From NCBI GenBank assembly GCA_018674025.1, contig JABHBC010000255.1, positions 1-11,286 of the forward strand: a stretch of 11,286 nt of DNA, in the 5' to 3' direction. Position 1 is the first letter of the stretch; the number at the start of each line of letters is the position of its first letter. Under the pieces are notes generated by a model. The model saw only the letters and a list, made by a program, of their open reading frames with translations, ran no database searches and had not been told where the DNA came from. Origin of the DNA: Flavobacteriaceae bacterium (lineage in GTDB: Bacteria; Bacteroidota; Bacteroidia; Flavobacteriales; Flavobacteriaceae). A program made the translations under genes and the position numbers. This document shows positions 1 to 6,821 of the stretch, in pieces.

Positions 1-19
1 CTGTTTTTTTCTTTGTCAT
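1..19 (-). CDS. possible start of a further gene downstream of hemB (partial)
   Basis: On the minus strand an ATG at 19-17 lies two bases after the hemB stop codon and opens a frame that stays open to the window edge, reading M-T-K-K-K-T. The tight spacing matches the other junctions of this operon, so it may be the next gene of the haem operon. Only six codons are visible, so no family can be assigned and a chance ATG is quite possible. Confidence 0.3.
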
Positions 20-21
20 AA

Positions 22-996
22 TTAAGAAATTAATGTTATGACATCTTTTGCAAAGTAACTAGCTATAAAACTAGCTCCAGCTCTTTTGAAAGCAATAGAT
101 GTTTCTAAAATTGTTTGGTTTTCATCGATCCAACCATTTTTTGAAGCAGCTTTTATCATTGCATACTCACCACTGACTTGGTAAGCTGAAATTGGGATGT
201 TAAAATTGTTTTTTATATCTCTAATTATATCAAGATACGAAATCCCAGGTTTAATCATAATAATATCTGCACCTTCTTCTACGTCATTCCTAACTTCATT
301 TATTGCTTCTTCTCGATTCCCTATATCCATTTGATAAGTTTTTTTATCTCCAAATCCAGGTTTAGAATCTAAAGCATCTCTAAAGGGGCCATAAAATGAT
401 GAGGCGTATTTAGCACTATAACTCATAATTCCTGAATTATGATGCCCTTCTTTTTCTAACATCATTCTAATCGACTTCACTCTTCCATCCATCATATCAC
501 TTGGTGCCACAAAATCTGCTCCTGCTTCAACATGAGAAAGACTCATTTTTGCTAGTATGTCATTTGTAATATCATTAACAATTAGTCCATTTTCTACAAC
601 ACCATCGTGACCATAAGAGGAATAAGGGTCCAATGCCACATCTGACATTATAAGAATATCTGGAAATTTGTCTTTTATGCTTTTTATCGCTCTTTGCATT
701 AGGCCATTTTTATTAATAGCTTCTGTGCCATAGTTATCTTTAAGATTTTCTTCAACTTGAGCAAATAGTAAAACAGATTTTAATCCAAGGGAATGTAAAA
801 GTTTAATTTCTTTTAATATGAGATCGATACTCATTTTAAAATAATTAGGCATAGATTGAATTTCTTGTTTTATATTTTTCCCTTCAACAACAAATAATGG
901 GACTAAAAAATCGTTAGCAGTTATAGAGTTCTCTCTAATTAAATTTCTTAATGTCTCAGTTGTTCTAAGTCTTCTATTTCTATTTATTGGATACAT
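22..996 (-). CDS. hemB: delta-aminolevulinic acid dehydratase (porphobilinogen synthase)
   Basis: HemB condenses two molecules of 5-aminolevulinate into porphobilinogen, the first pyrrole of the cytosolic haem pathway. The 324-residue product is full length for the family. The two Schiff-base lysines are visible: K196 in SAKYASSFYGP and K249 in MIKPG. The metal-site loop at residues 119-132 reads DVALDPYSSYGHDG. The three cysteines of zinc-type enzymes are replaced by Ala121, Asp123 and Asp131, so this is the cysteine-free, magnesium/potassium-type enzyme also known from Pseudomonas. The gene is the last certain member of the hemACDEFB operon, 13 nt after the hemF stop, with no Shine-Dalgarno sequence before its ATG, as is normal in Bacteroidota. 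It is out of pathway order, since its reaction precedes that of HemC. Identification is secure; the metal preference is inferred from the motif. Confidence 0.97.
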   Translation of the reverse strand: MYPINRNRRLRTTETLRNLIRENSITANDFLVPLFVVEGKNIKQEIQSMPNYFKMSIDLILKEIKLLHSLGLKSVLLFAQVEENLKDNYGTEAINKNGLMQRAIKSIKDKFPDILIMSDVALDPYSSYGHDGVVENGLIVNDITNDILAKMSLSHVEAGADFVAPSDMMDGRVKSIRMMLEKEGHHNSGIMSYSAKYASSFYGPFRDALDSKPGFGDKKTYQMDIGNREEAINEVRNDVEEGADIIMIKPGISYLDIIRDIKNNFNIPISAYQVSGEYAMIKAASKNGWIDENQTILETSIAFKRAGASFIASYFAKDVITLIS

Positions 997-1009
997 AATT
1001 AATTATTTA

Positions 1010-1912
1010 TTAAACCCATTTGACAGGATTTTTTAAAATTTCTAAAAGCTTGGCCTCTTCACTATTTTTAACAGGCATAAAATTATATTTCCAGCTTACT
1101 TTTGGTGGTAAACTCATAAGAATACTTTCAATTCGTCCATTAGTCTTTAACCCAAATAGAGTTCCTTTATCATGAACTAGGTTGAATTCTACATACCTTC
1201 CTCTTCGAATTTCTTGCCATTCTTTATGTGATTTTGAATAATTAAACACCTTTTTACTGTTTATTATTGGGCCATAGCACTTCATAAAATTATTACTAAT
1301 TTCTTTAACAAAATTATACCAGTCCGACATGCTTGTTGTGGAGGTTTGTTTACAATAATCAAAAAATAAGCCTCCTACGCCTCTAGCTTCATTTCGATGG
1401 GAATTGTAAAAATAGTTGTCACAATTTTCTTTAAATTTATTATAAAAACTTGGGTTGTGTTTATCACAAATAGTTTTACACTCCTTGTGAAAATGTTGGA
1501 TGTCATCTTCAAATACGTAATATGGAGTTAAATCTTGTCCCCCTCCAAACCAAGAGTCAATAATATTTCCATCATCGTCATACATTTCAAAATATCTCCA
1601 ATTTGCGTGAACAGTAGGAGCCATCGGGTTTTTAGGGTGAATTACTAAGCTTAGCCCACAAGCAAAAAATTTATTAGATTTTGTATTAAGTTGCTTTTGC
1701 ATACTTTGTGGGAGGATCCCAAAGACCTTTGAAATATTTACTCCGCCTTTTTCTATGACTTCTCCACCTTCAATTATTTTAGTGATACCACCACCACCAC
1801 CTTCTCTTGTCCACTTGTCTTCAAAAAACGTAGCTTTTCCATCAATTTTTTCAAATTCCTCACATATGGCTTTTTGTAACTGTACAATATGGTTGTAGAA
1901 TTTAGTCTTCAT
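1010..1912 (-). CDS. hemF: oxygen-dependent coproporphyrinogen III oxidase
   Basis: HemF decarboxylates two propionates of coproporphyrinogen III to vinyl groups, giving protoporphyrinogen IX and using O2 as electron acceptor. The 300-residue protein carries the family blocks in order: glycine-rich EGGGGGITKI from residue 37 leading to EKGGVN; PTVHANWRYFE at 99-109 with the conserved His102; WFGGGQDLTPYY at 121-132; GVGGLFFDY at 178-186; and RRGRYVEFNLVHDKGTLFGL at 236-255. It ends in the common C-terminus NPVKWV. Its ATG overlaps the hemE stop by one base (TAATG), which points to translational coupling. Choosing HemF rather than the radical-SAM enzyme HemN implies growth with oxygen, at least under conditions when this operon is used. 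No Cx3Cx2C radical-SAM motif is present. Confidence 0.97.
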   Translation of the reverse strand: MKTKFYNHIVQLQKAICEEFEKIDGKATFFEDKWTREGGGGGITKIIEGGEVIEKGGVNISKVFGILPQSMQKQLNTKSNKFFACGLSLVIHPKNPMAPTVHANWRYFEMYDDDGNIIDSWFGGGQDLTPYYVFEDDIQHFHKECKTICDKHNPSFYNKFKENCDNYFYNSHRNEARGVGGLFFDYCKQTSTTSMSDWYNFVKEISNNFMKCYGPIINSKKVFNYSKSHKEWQEIRRGRYVEFNLVHDKGTLFGLKTNGRIESILMSLPPKVSWKYNFMPVKNSEEAKLLEILKNPVKWV

Positions 1913-2937
1913 TATGCTTTATATTCTTTCACAGTGTTTATAAACACCTCGACGTTTTCTAATGGGATATTAGGCAGTATGCCATGACCTAGATTAACAA
2001 TATACCTATCTTTTCCAAAATCATTTATCATATTATTGACCATGTCTTTAATTTTTGATTTACTAGAAAGTAGTCTAGAAGGATCTAAATTCCCTTGTAA
2101 TGTAATATTCCCTCCACTTAAATACCTTGCATTCCTAGCTGTGATTGTCCAATCAACACCAAGAGCAGATGCATTACTTTTACTCATTTCATTTAACGCA
2201 AACCAACACCCTTTGCCAAAAACAACAACAGGGGCGAAATCTTTTAATTCCTCTATAATTTGGTTTATATATTGCCATGAAAATTCACTATAATCATCTG
2301 GTGAAAGAAGCCCTCCCCAAGAATCAAATATTTGTAAAACATCTACCCCGGCAATAACTTTTTGCTTTAAATACGCTATGGTGGTTACTGTTATTTTACT
2401 TAACAGCTCATGAGCTAAAATTGGATTTTTAAAGCAAAACTCTTTAGCTTTATCAAATGTTTTACTTCCTTGCCCTTGCACTACATAGCATAGTATCGTC
2501 CATGGCGATCCGGCAAATCCAATTAATGGAATATCGTTATTTAAAATTTCTTTAGTCATTTTAATAGCGTCAAATACGTAATCTAATGATTCGTTTACGT
2601 CAGGAACTATTACTTCTTTAAGGTCATTTGCATTTCTAACAGGGTTAGGAATAAACGGTCCAAAGTCTGGCTTCATTAAGACTTCAATATTCATTGCTTG
2701 TGGAATTACCAAAATATCACTAAACAATATAGCTGCGTCCATACCATATCTTCTAATTGGCTGGACCGTAATTTCACTGGCTAGTTCAGGTGTTTGACAT
2801 CTTGTAAAAAAGTCATACTTTTTTCTGATTTTTATAAATTCTGGTAAGTACCTTCCTGCCTGACGCATCATCCACACAGGAGGTCTTTCAACAACCTCTC
2901 CTTTTAGAGCTCTAAGTAATAAGTCATTTTTTATCAT
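1912..2937 (-). CDS. hemE: uroporphyrinogen decarboxylase
   Basis: HemE removes the four acetate carboxyl groups of uroporphyrinogen III to give coproporphyrinogen III. From the chosen start the protein is 341 residues, usual for the family. Conserved blocks are PPVWMMRQAGRYLPE at 19-33 (Arg25 and Arg29 for substrate carboxylates), LFSDILVIPQA at 71-81 with the essential Asp74, GFAGSPWTILCYVVQG at 140-155, and NLGHGILP at 315-322 with His318. The frame is open ten codons further upstream, to an ATG at 2967, but family members begin at or near MIKND, so I start at 2937. That leaves a 14-nt overlap with the end of hemD instead of a 44-nt one. The stop codon shares a base with the hemF start. 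The assignment is secure; the start is likely but not proven. Confidence 0.96.
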   Translation of the reverse strand: MIKNDLLLRALKGEVVERPPVWMMRQAGRYLPEFIKIRKKYDFFTRCQTPELASEITVQPIRRYGMDAAILFSDILVIPQAMNIEVLMKPDFGPFIPNPVRNANDLKEVIVPDVNESLDYVFDAIKMTKEILNNDIPLIGFAGSPWTILCYVVQGQGSKTFDKAKEFCFKNPILAHELLSKITVTTIAYLKQKVIAGVDVLQIFDSWGGLLSPDDYSEFSWQYINQIIEELKDFAPVVVFGKGCWFALNEMSKSNASALGVDWTITARNARYLSGGNITLQGNLDPSRLLSSKSKIKDMVNNMINDFGKDRYIVNLGHGILPNIPLENVEVFINTVKEYKA

Positions 2938-3580
2938 AAGTAAAATATTTAATCGCATTATCAACAACCTGATCTATACTGTTAATGTCCGATGTTATAA
3001 TTTTGTTAGAAAAAGTTTTAGCTTCATTTGTAGTTGTTTGTCCTATTGTAAATAGAGTTTCATCTTCAATTTTATTGTAATAACAATAACTCCTTACAGC
3101 ACTTGGACTGAAAAATAAAATGCCGTTAAAAGCCTCATCTATTTTTTTGTAAACCAAACTTGTTTTATAGACTTCAACTATTGAAAATTTTATGTCATTT
3201 TTAGTTAAAATTTCGGGTAATTCATCCCTTTTTATGTTTCCGCAAAAAAATACAAAAATGTCATTTTTTAACGATTTCACTATAAAATCAGCCAATTTTT
3301 GAGCATTTTCTTCACTTTTTATTACTTTTTCGCCATTTTTTAAAAGTAATGATTTTGTTTTTTCACCAACACAATAACAATTCTTAATCTCTAACTTTTT
3401 GTTTAAAATAGCCTTTACAGAATTTTTACTTGTGAAAATTGCATTTTCAATTTTCTGATTAACATTGAAGTCTATTTTTTCAATTTTGATGGCATTATAA
3501 TCACTAATCTTTATACTTGAATCACTGATTTTTTTATGATTTTTTGAGCTAAGTACTTTGGTGGATAATAATTTTGTCAT
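2924..3580 (-). CDS. hemD: uroporphyrinogen-III synthase
   Basis: HemD closes and inverts ring D of hydroxymethylbilane to form uroporphyrinogen III. This family is poorly conserved in sequence, but the 218-residue length and several weak signature blocks fit: FTSKNSV at 50-55 and its flank, CVGEKT at 70-75, FFCGN at 111-115, VYKT near 137-140, FFSPSAVRS at 156-164 and FTIGQTTTNEA near 177-187. Position between hemC and hemE, where the product of HemC is its substrate, strongly supports the call. It starts three bases after the hemC stop and overlaps the hemE start by 14 nt. The protein is very rich in lysine, isoleucine and asparagine and appears the most diverged of the set. Confidence 0.9.
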   Translation of the reverse strand: MTKLLSTKVLSSKNHKKISDSSIKISDYNAIKIEKIDFNVNQKIENAIFTSKNSVKAILNKKLEIKNCYCVGEKTKSLLLKNGEKVIKSEENAQKLADFIVKSLKNDIFVFFCGNIKRDELPEILTKNDIKFSIVEVYKTSLVYKKIDEAFNGILFFSPSAVRSYCYYNKIEDETLFTIGQTTTNEAKTFSNKIITSDINSIDQVVDNAIKYFTYDKK

Positions 3581-3583
3581 GAT

Positions 3584-4480
3584 CTACCTTTTTAAAGAAT
3601 TTAATATTCTATCTCCGCCAAGGAAAATAATTTTTTTTGCCAATCTCTCTCCCAAACCCTCAATTTTATCTAGTTTGTGAACTTCGTTTATTTCTATTTT
3701 GTCTTCTCCATCAACTGAGATTAAAATACCTCTAAAAATAATGGAATCATTAACTATTTTTGCATGCGCACCAATTGGAGCTGTACATCCTCCTTCTAAT
3801 TTATTCAAAAAACTCCTTTCTATATTTGTACAAATTTCAGTTTCAACATGATTTATTTGTCTTAGCATTTCTGCAATAGATGAATTTATAGTTAAATTTT
3901 GAACAGAAATTGCACCTTGCGCTGGAGCGGGAACCATCCAGTTTAAATCTTGAAAATCTATTGGGAGTATGTCTAGTCTTTCCAAACCAGCTTTTGCCAT
4001 TATAGTTCCATTCCAATTATTTTCGTTTAGTTTCCTAAGTCTGGTTTGAACATTTCCTCTGATTTCTACAATGTTGTCTGTCTTAAATTTGTTAAGCCAT
4101 TGAGCTTTTCGTCTTAAACTTCCAGTAGCTATTGTGTTTTCTTTTGATTTTAAAGTTTTATTTTGGATTATAACATCTAATTCAGACCCTCTTTGCAGTA
4201 CCGCTCCTTGCATCACACCTAATGGCAATTTTGTGGGAACATCTTTAAGGCTATGAACAGCAATATCTATCTCATTATTTAATAATGCTAAATCTATTTC
4301 TTTTGTGAATACTCCTGTAATTCCTAGCTCATAAACAGGCTTAGATAAATCATTATCTCCACTTGATTTGATTTTTATTATTGATGATGAAATATTTATT
4401 GTTTGTAACAGACTCTGAACTTGTTCAGCCTGCCAAACAGCTAACTTGCTAGCTCTTGTCCCAATTCTAATATTATCCAT
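3584..4480 (-). CDS. hemC: porphobilinogen deaminase (hydroxymethylbilane synthase)
   Basis: HemC joins four porphobilinogens head to tail into hydroxymethylbilane on a covalently bound dipyrromethane cofactor. The 298-residue protein shows RIGTRASKLAVWQAEQVQ at 5-22, VHSLKDVPT at 75-83 with catalytic Asp80, TGSLRRKAQ at 119-127 with the substrate-binding arginines, RGNVQTRL at 141-148, and LEGGCTAPIGAHA at 228-240 with Cys232 as the cofactor attachment site. These cover all three domains. Its ATG directly follows the hemA TAG stop with no gap, and its own stop lies three bases before hemD, so hemA, hemC and hemD are very probably translated from one message. Nothing is missing or truncated. 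Confidence 0.97.
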   Translation of the reverse strand: MDNIRIGTRASKLAVWQAEQVQSLLQTINISSSIIKIKSSGDNDLSKPVYELGITGVFTKEIDLALLNNEIDIAVHSLKDVPTKLPLGVMQGAVLQRGSELDVIIQNKTLKSKENTIATGSLRRKAQWLNKFKTDNIVEIRGNVQTRLRKLNENNWNGTIMAKAGLERLDILPIDFQDLNWMVPAPAQGAISVQNLTINSSIAEMLRQINHVETEICTNIERSFLNKLEGGCTAPIGAHAKIVNDSIIFRGILISVDGEDKIEINEVHKLDKIEGLGERLAKKIIFLGGDRILNSLKR

Positions 4481-5722
4481 CTAAAGTGTTTTTTCAAGGT
4501 TAAACACTTTTTTTATTAACTCTTCACTTTTGTTTGCTGCAATGTTTTCATTAATTAAATGATTTGCAAAATGGTTGGTAATTTTTTGAATTATATTGTC
4601 ACTTATTAGCTCTGCATGTTCAAAATTAAAATCGTTTTGCTTCTTTTTCAAATTTTCTAATTCCAAGTTTTTAAAACTCGTTAATTTGCTTTTTAGAGCT
4701 CTTATTGTTGGAGCAAACTTTCTATTCTCAACCCATTCTTCAAATTCCTTTATTACTGACTCAATAATTTTTTTAGCTTTTGGAATCTCTTTTTTTCTAG
4801 ATTCTAATGTCATGTCAGTAATTTTAGAAAGATCGTCAAGGTGAATCAAATTAACATTATCTAATTCATTTACATCATTTGATACGTTTTTGGGAATTGA
4901 TAAGTCTAATATAAGAAGTGGTTCTTTCGTTTTTATCAAGCGTTTATCGACTGTAGTTTCTAATGATCCAGTAGCAACAACTAGAACATCAGCTTTACTA
5001 ATTTCGTGACTTAAGTCAGAGATATCCTCAACTTTTAAATTGAATTTTCCGGCTACTTTTTCTGCCTTATCTTTCGTCCTATTGATTAGAGTTATTTTAC
5101 TATTTTTTGTTTGTTTAATTAGGTTTTCACAAGTATTTCTTCCAATTTTCCCTGTTCCGAATAATAAAATATTTCTATTATTAACATCTTCCACATTATT
5201 ACAGATATACTGTACGGAAGCAAAAGAAACAGAGGTTGCGCCAGTTGACAAACTTGTTTCAGTCTTAATCCTTTTACTGGCTCTGATAACTAATGAAACT
5301 AACCTATCTAAGTAAGTGTTTAATAATCCTGCTTTTTTTGAACTTGCCGCACTATGTTTTAATTGTCCTATAATTTCAAAATCACCTAAAATTTGACTTT
5401 CTAAACCTGAACCAACTTTAAAAAGGTGATTTATAGCTTCATGTTTACTTAAGGTGTACGAGTATTTTTTAAATTCTTCTTTTGAAGAATTGGTTGTATC
5501 ACACAACAGATTTATCAGTATTTCAGGGTCATTTACTAACCCAATAACTTCCGTTCTATTGCAAGTTGAAATGGCCATGACACTTTCAAGACCTGACTCT
5601 TTTGCTTTTGTTAATAAAGATAATTTGGATTTAGGATCTAAACTATAGTTACCGCGAATCTCTGCATCTGCATTTTTATAACTTATTCCGACAATAAAAA
5701 ACTGTATTGCTTCGATTTGCAT
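4481..5722 (-). CDS. hemA: glutamyl-tRNA reductase
   Basis: HemA reduces glutamyl-tRNA(Glu) with NADPH to glutamate-1-semialdehyde, the entry point of the C5 pathway and the usual control point of haem synthesis. The 413-residue protein has the three expected parts: a catalytic domain with ISTCNRTEVIG at 51-61 carrying nucleophile Cys54 and SGLESQILGDFEIIGQLK at 105-122; a Rossmann domain with the nucleotide loop GTGKIG at 189-194 followed by TLINRTKDKA; and a helical C-terminal dimerisation region from about residue 305, rich in Lys and Glu. It is first in the minus-strand operon, behind a candidate promoter that leaves a 5' leader of only about 12-15 nt. The partner aminotransferase gene hemL is not in the window. 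The start MQIEAIQFF is the only sensible one before the conserved VGISYKNADAEIRG. Confidence 0.97.
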   Translation of the reverse strand: MQIEAIQFFIVGISYKNADAEIRGNYSLDPKSKLSLLTKAKESGLESVMAISTCNRTEVIGLVNDPEILINLLCDTTNSSKEEFKKYSYTLSKHEAINHLFKVGSGLESQILGDFEIIGQLKHSAASSKKAGLLNTYLDRLVSLVIRASKRIKTETSLSTGATSVSFASVQYICNNVEDVNNRNILLFGTGKIGRNTCENLIKQTKNSKITLINRTKDKAEKVAGKFNLKVEDISDLSHEISKADVLVVATGSLETTVDKRLIKTKEPLLILDLSIPKNVSNDVNELDNVNLIHLDDLSKITDMTLESRKKEIPKAKKIIESVIKEFEEWVENRKFAPTIRALKSKLTSFKNLELENLKKKQNDFNFEHAELISDNIIQKITNHFANHLINENIAANKSEELIKKVFNLEKTL

Positions 5723-5735
5723 TAAGTATAATTGT

Positions 5736-5747
5736 TTTTTGCAAAAA
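5736..5747. promoter_or_regulatory. 12-bp perfect palindrome overlapping the hemA -7 element; possible operator
   Basis: TTTTTGCAAAAA is its own reverse complement. It overlaps six of the eight bases of the hemA -7 box and covers the predicted transcription start region, where a bound protein would block the promoter. The sequence is mostly homopolymeric A and T around a central GC in a very AT-rich region, so a chance origin is plausible. Confidence 0.35.
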
Positions 5748-5773
5748 TAGGTATGCTTTTATTTAAAAAACAA
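5742..5773 (-). promoter_or_regulatory. candidate promoter of the hemACDEFB operon
   Basis: On the minus strand a TATTTTTG at 5749-5742 matches the Bacteroidota -7 consensus TAnnTTTG. A TTG at 5773-5771 lies 21 bases upstream, within the usual spacing for the -33 element of this phylum. Transcription would start a few bases below the -7 box, leaving a leader of roughly 12-15 nt before hemA. This is prediction from sequence pattern only. Confidence 0.6.
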
Positions 5774-5842
5774 CGCTAAAAGAACTTTTTATAACGATAC
5801 TAGTTTTTTCACAAATCAATTTTTTTATTTTATAATTTAACT

Positions 5843-5850
5843 TATTTTTG
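5843..5850 (+). promoter_or_regulatory. candidate -7 element of the araC-type/hemH/MATE transcript
   Basis: TATTTTTG on the plus strand matches TAnnTTTG exactly and is identical to the -7 box facing hemA. It lies 38 bases before the regulator's ATG, giving a leader of about 32 nt. No clear TTG is found at the expected -33 position, where the sequence is mostly T, so the promoter may be weak or need an activator. Confidence 0.45.
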
Positions 5851-5888
5851 TTAAATATTACAGATAGAAAAGACTTAATTTATTTATA

Positions 5889-6812
5889 ATGATTCTAAAT
5901 AAAGAGAAAAAAAATCAATCAAAAAGTTTTTTAGAAAGTATCGATATAGGTTCTTCATCTGAAATAGTTGTTGACAAAGAAATTTTCATAACTATACATC
6001 AAAATAATACAAGCCAGCTACAGAAATATAACAAAGAAGTTAGTAAAGATTATATACAGTTTCATTTTTGTTTAAGAGGCAGTTCTGAGCTTGTGTTTAA
6101 TGAAGGCTCATATAAATTAAATTTGACTAATGGAAAGTCACTTTTATTATATAATCCGCAACGAACCCTTCCGATTAATTTATCAACTCAAGTTGGTTCT
6201 AGCATAATAACAATTTTAATATCGATTAAAAAATTTCATTTACTTTTTTCAGATGAGGCTAGTTATATAACTTTTTTAAGCAAGGAAAATATTTTAAAAA
6301 AATACTACACTGAAGAAAACATATCTCCATCTATGTCTATCGTTTTAACTCAGCTTTTAAATTTCAATTTAAATAACTCAGTTAAACCATTATACTTTAA
6401 AGCTAAAACTTTTGAACTCCTTAGTCTGTATTTTAATAAAAGTGATGAAACAAATTTAGATCAATGTCCTTTCCTAGTTAGCGAATCAAACGTCAATAAA
6501 ATAAAATTAGCTAAGGATATAATAATTAATCGATTTGCAGAGCCACCTAGTTTAAATGATTTAGCAGATGAGATAGGATTGAGTTTAAAGAAACTAAAGG
6601 AGGGTTTTAAACAAATTTATGGTGATTCAGTATATAGTTTTTTAATAGATTACAAAATGGAACTGGCTAGAAAATTATTAGAATCGGGAGATTATAATGT
6701 TAACGAGGTTGGACTAAAAATTGGATATAGTACATCAAGCCACTTTATAGCAGCATTTAAAAAAAAATATGGAGTTACTCCAAAAAAATATCTCATTTCA
6801 CTATCATCCTAA
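5889..6812 (+). CDS. AraC/XylS-family transcriptional regulator, PchR-like
   Basis: This 307-residue cytosolic protein has a variable N-terminal half with a beta-rich, cupin-like stretch (about residues 55-112, including FHFCLRGSSELVF) that probably senses a ligand. The C-terminal AraC DNA-binding domain (about 203-302) has two helix-turn-helix units: one around SLNDLADEIGLSLKKLKEGF at 221-240, the second around VNEVGLKIGYSTSSHFIAAF at 271-290, ending in the typical YGVTPKKYL. The first unit, with KLKEGFKQIYGDSVYSFL, resembles the siderophore regulator PchR more than AraC itself, by my recollection of that family. A Cys-Pro dipeptide at 193-194 sits just before the DNA-binding domain and could be a haem regulatory motif. 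Divergent placement from hemA and a 9-nt gap to hemH suggest it controls haem synthesis in response to haem, porphyrin or iron. That role is inference; the family is certain. Confidence 0.92.
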   Translation: MILNKEKKNQSKSFLESIDIGSSSEIVVDKEIFITIHQNNTSQLQKYNKEVSKDYIQFHFCLRGSSELVFNEGSYKLNLTNGKSLLLYNPQRTLPINLSTQVGSSIITILISIKKFHLLFSDEASYITFLSKENILKKYYTEENISPSMSIVLTQLLNFNLNNSVKPLYFKAKTFELLSLYFNKSDETNLDQCPFLVSESNVNKIKLAKDIIINRFAEPPSLNDLADEIGLSLKKLKEGFKQIYGDSVYSFLIDYKMELARKLLESGDYNVNEVGLKIGYSTSSHFIAAFKKKYGVTPKKYLISLSS

Positions 6813-6821
6813 TTATAATAA

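Noticed and set aside
1788..1802. Short trinucleotide repeat (ACC units) within hemF
   Set aside because: It encodes the glycine run that belongs to the conserved HemF EGGGGG segment, so it is a coding constraint rather than an unstable repeat.
2036..2293. Plus-strand open frame of 85 codons inside hemE
   Set aside because: It lies wholly antisense to a strongly conserved enzyme gene, has no family features and is expected by chance.
4596..5648. Three plus-strand open frames (4596-4844, 5040-5315, 5454-5648) inside hemA
   Set aside because: All are antisense to glutamyl-tRNA reductase and read as low-complexity Phe/Leu/Ser-rich shadows of its lysine-rich codons.
5778..5789. Inverted repeat AAAAG-AA-CTTTT upstream of the hemA -33 element, as a second operator
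   Set aside because: The arms are only five bases of mostly A/T in an AT-rich spacer; too weak to list as a site.
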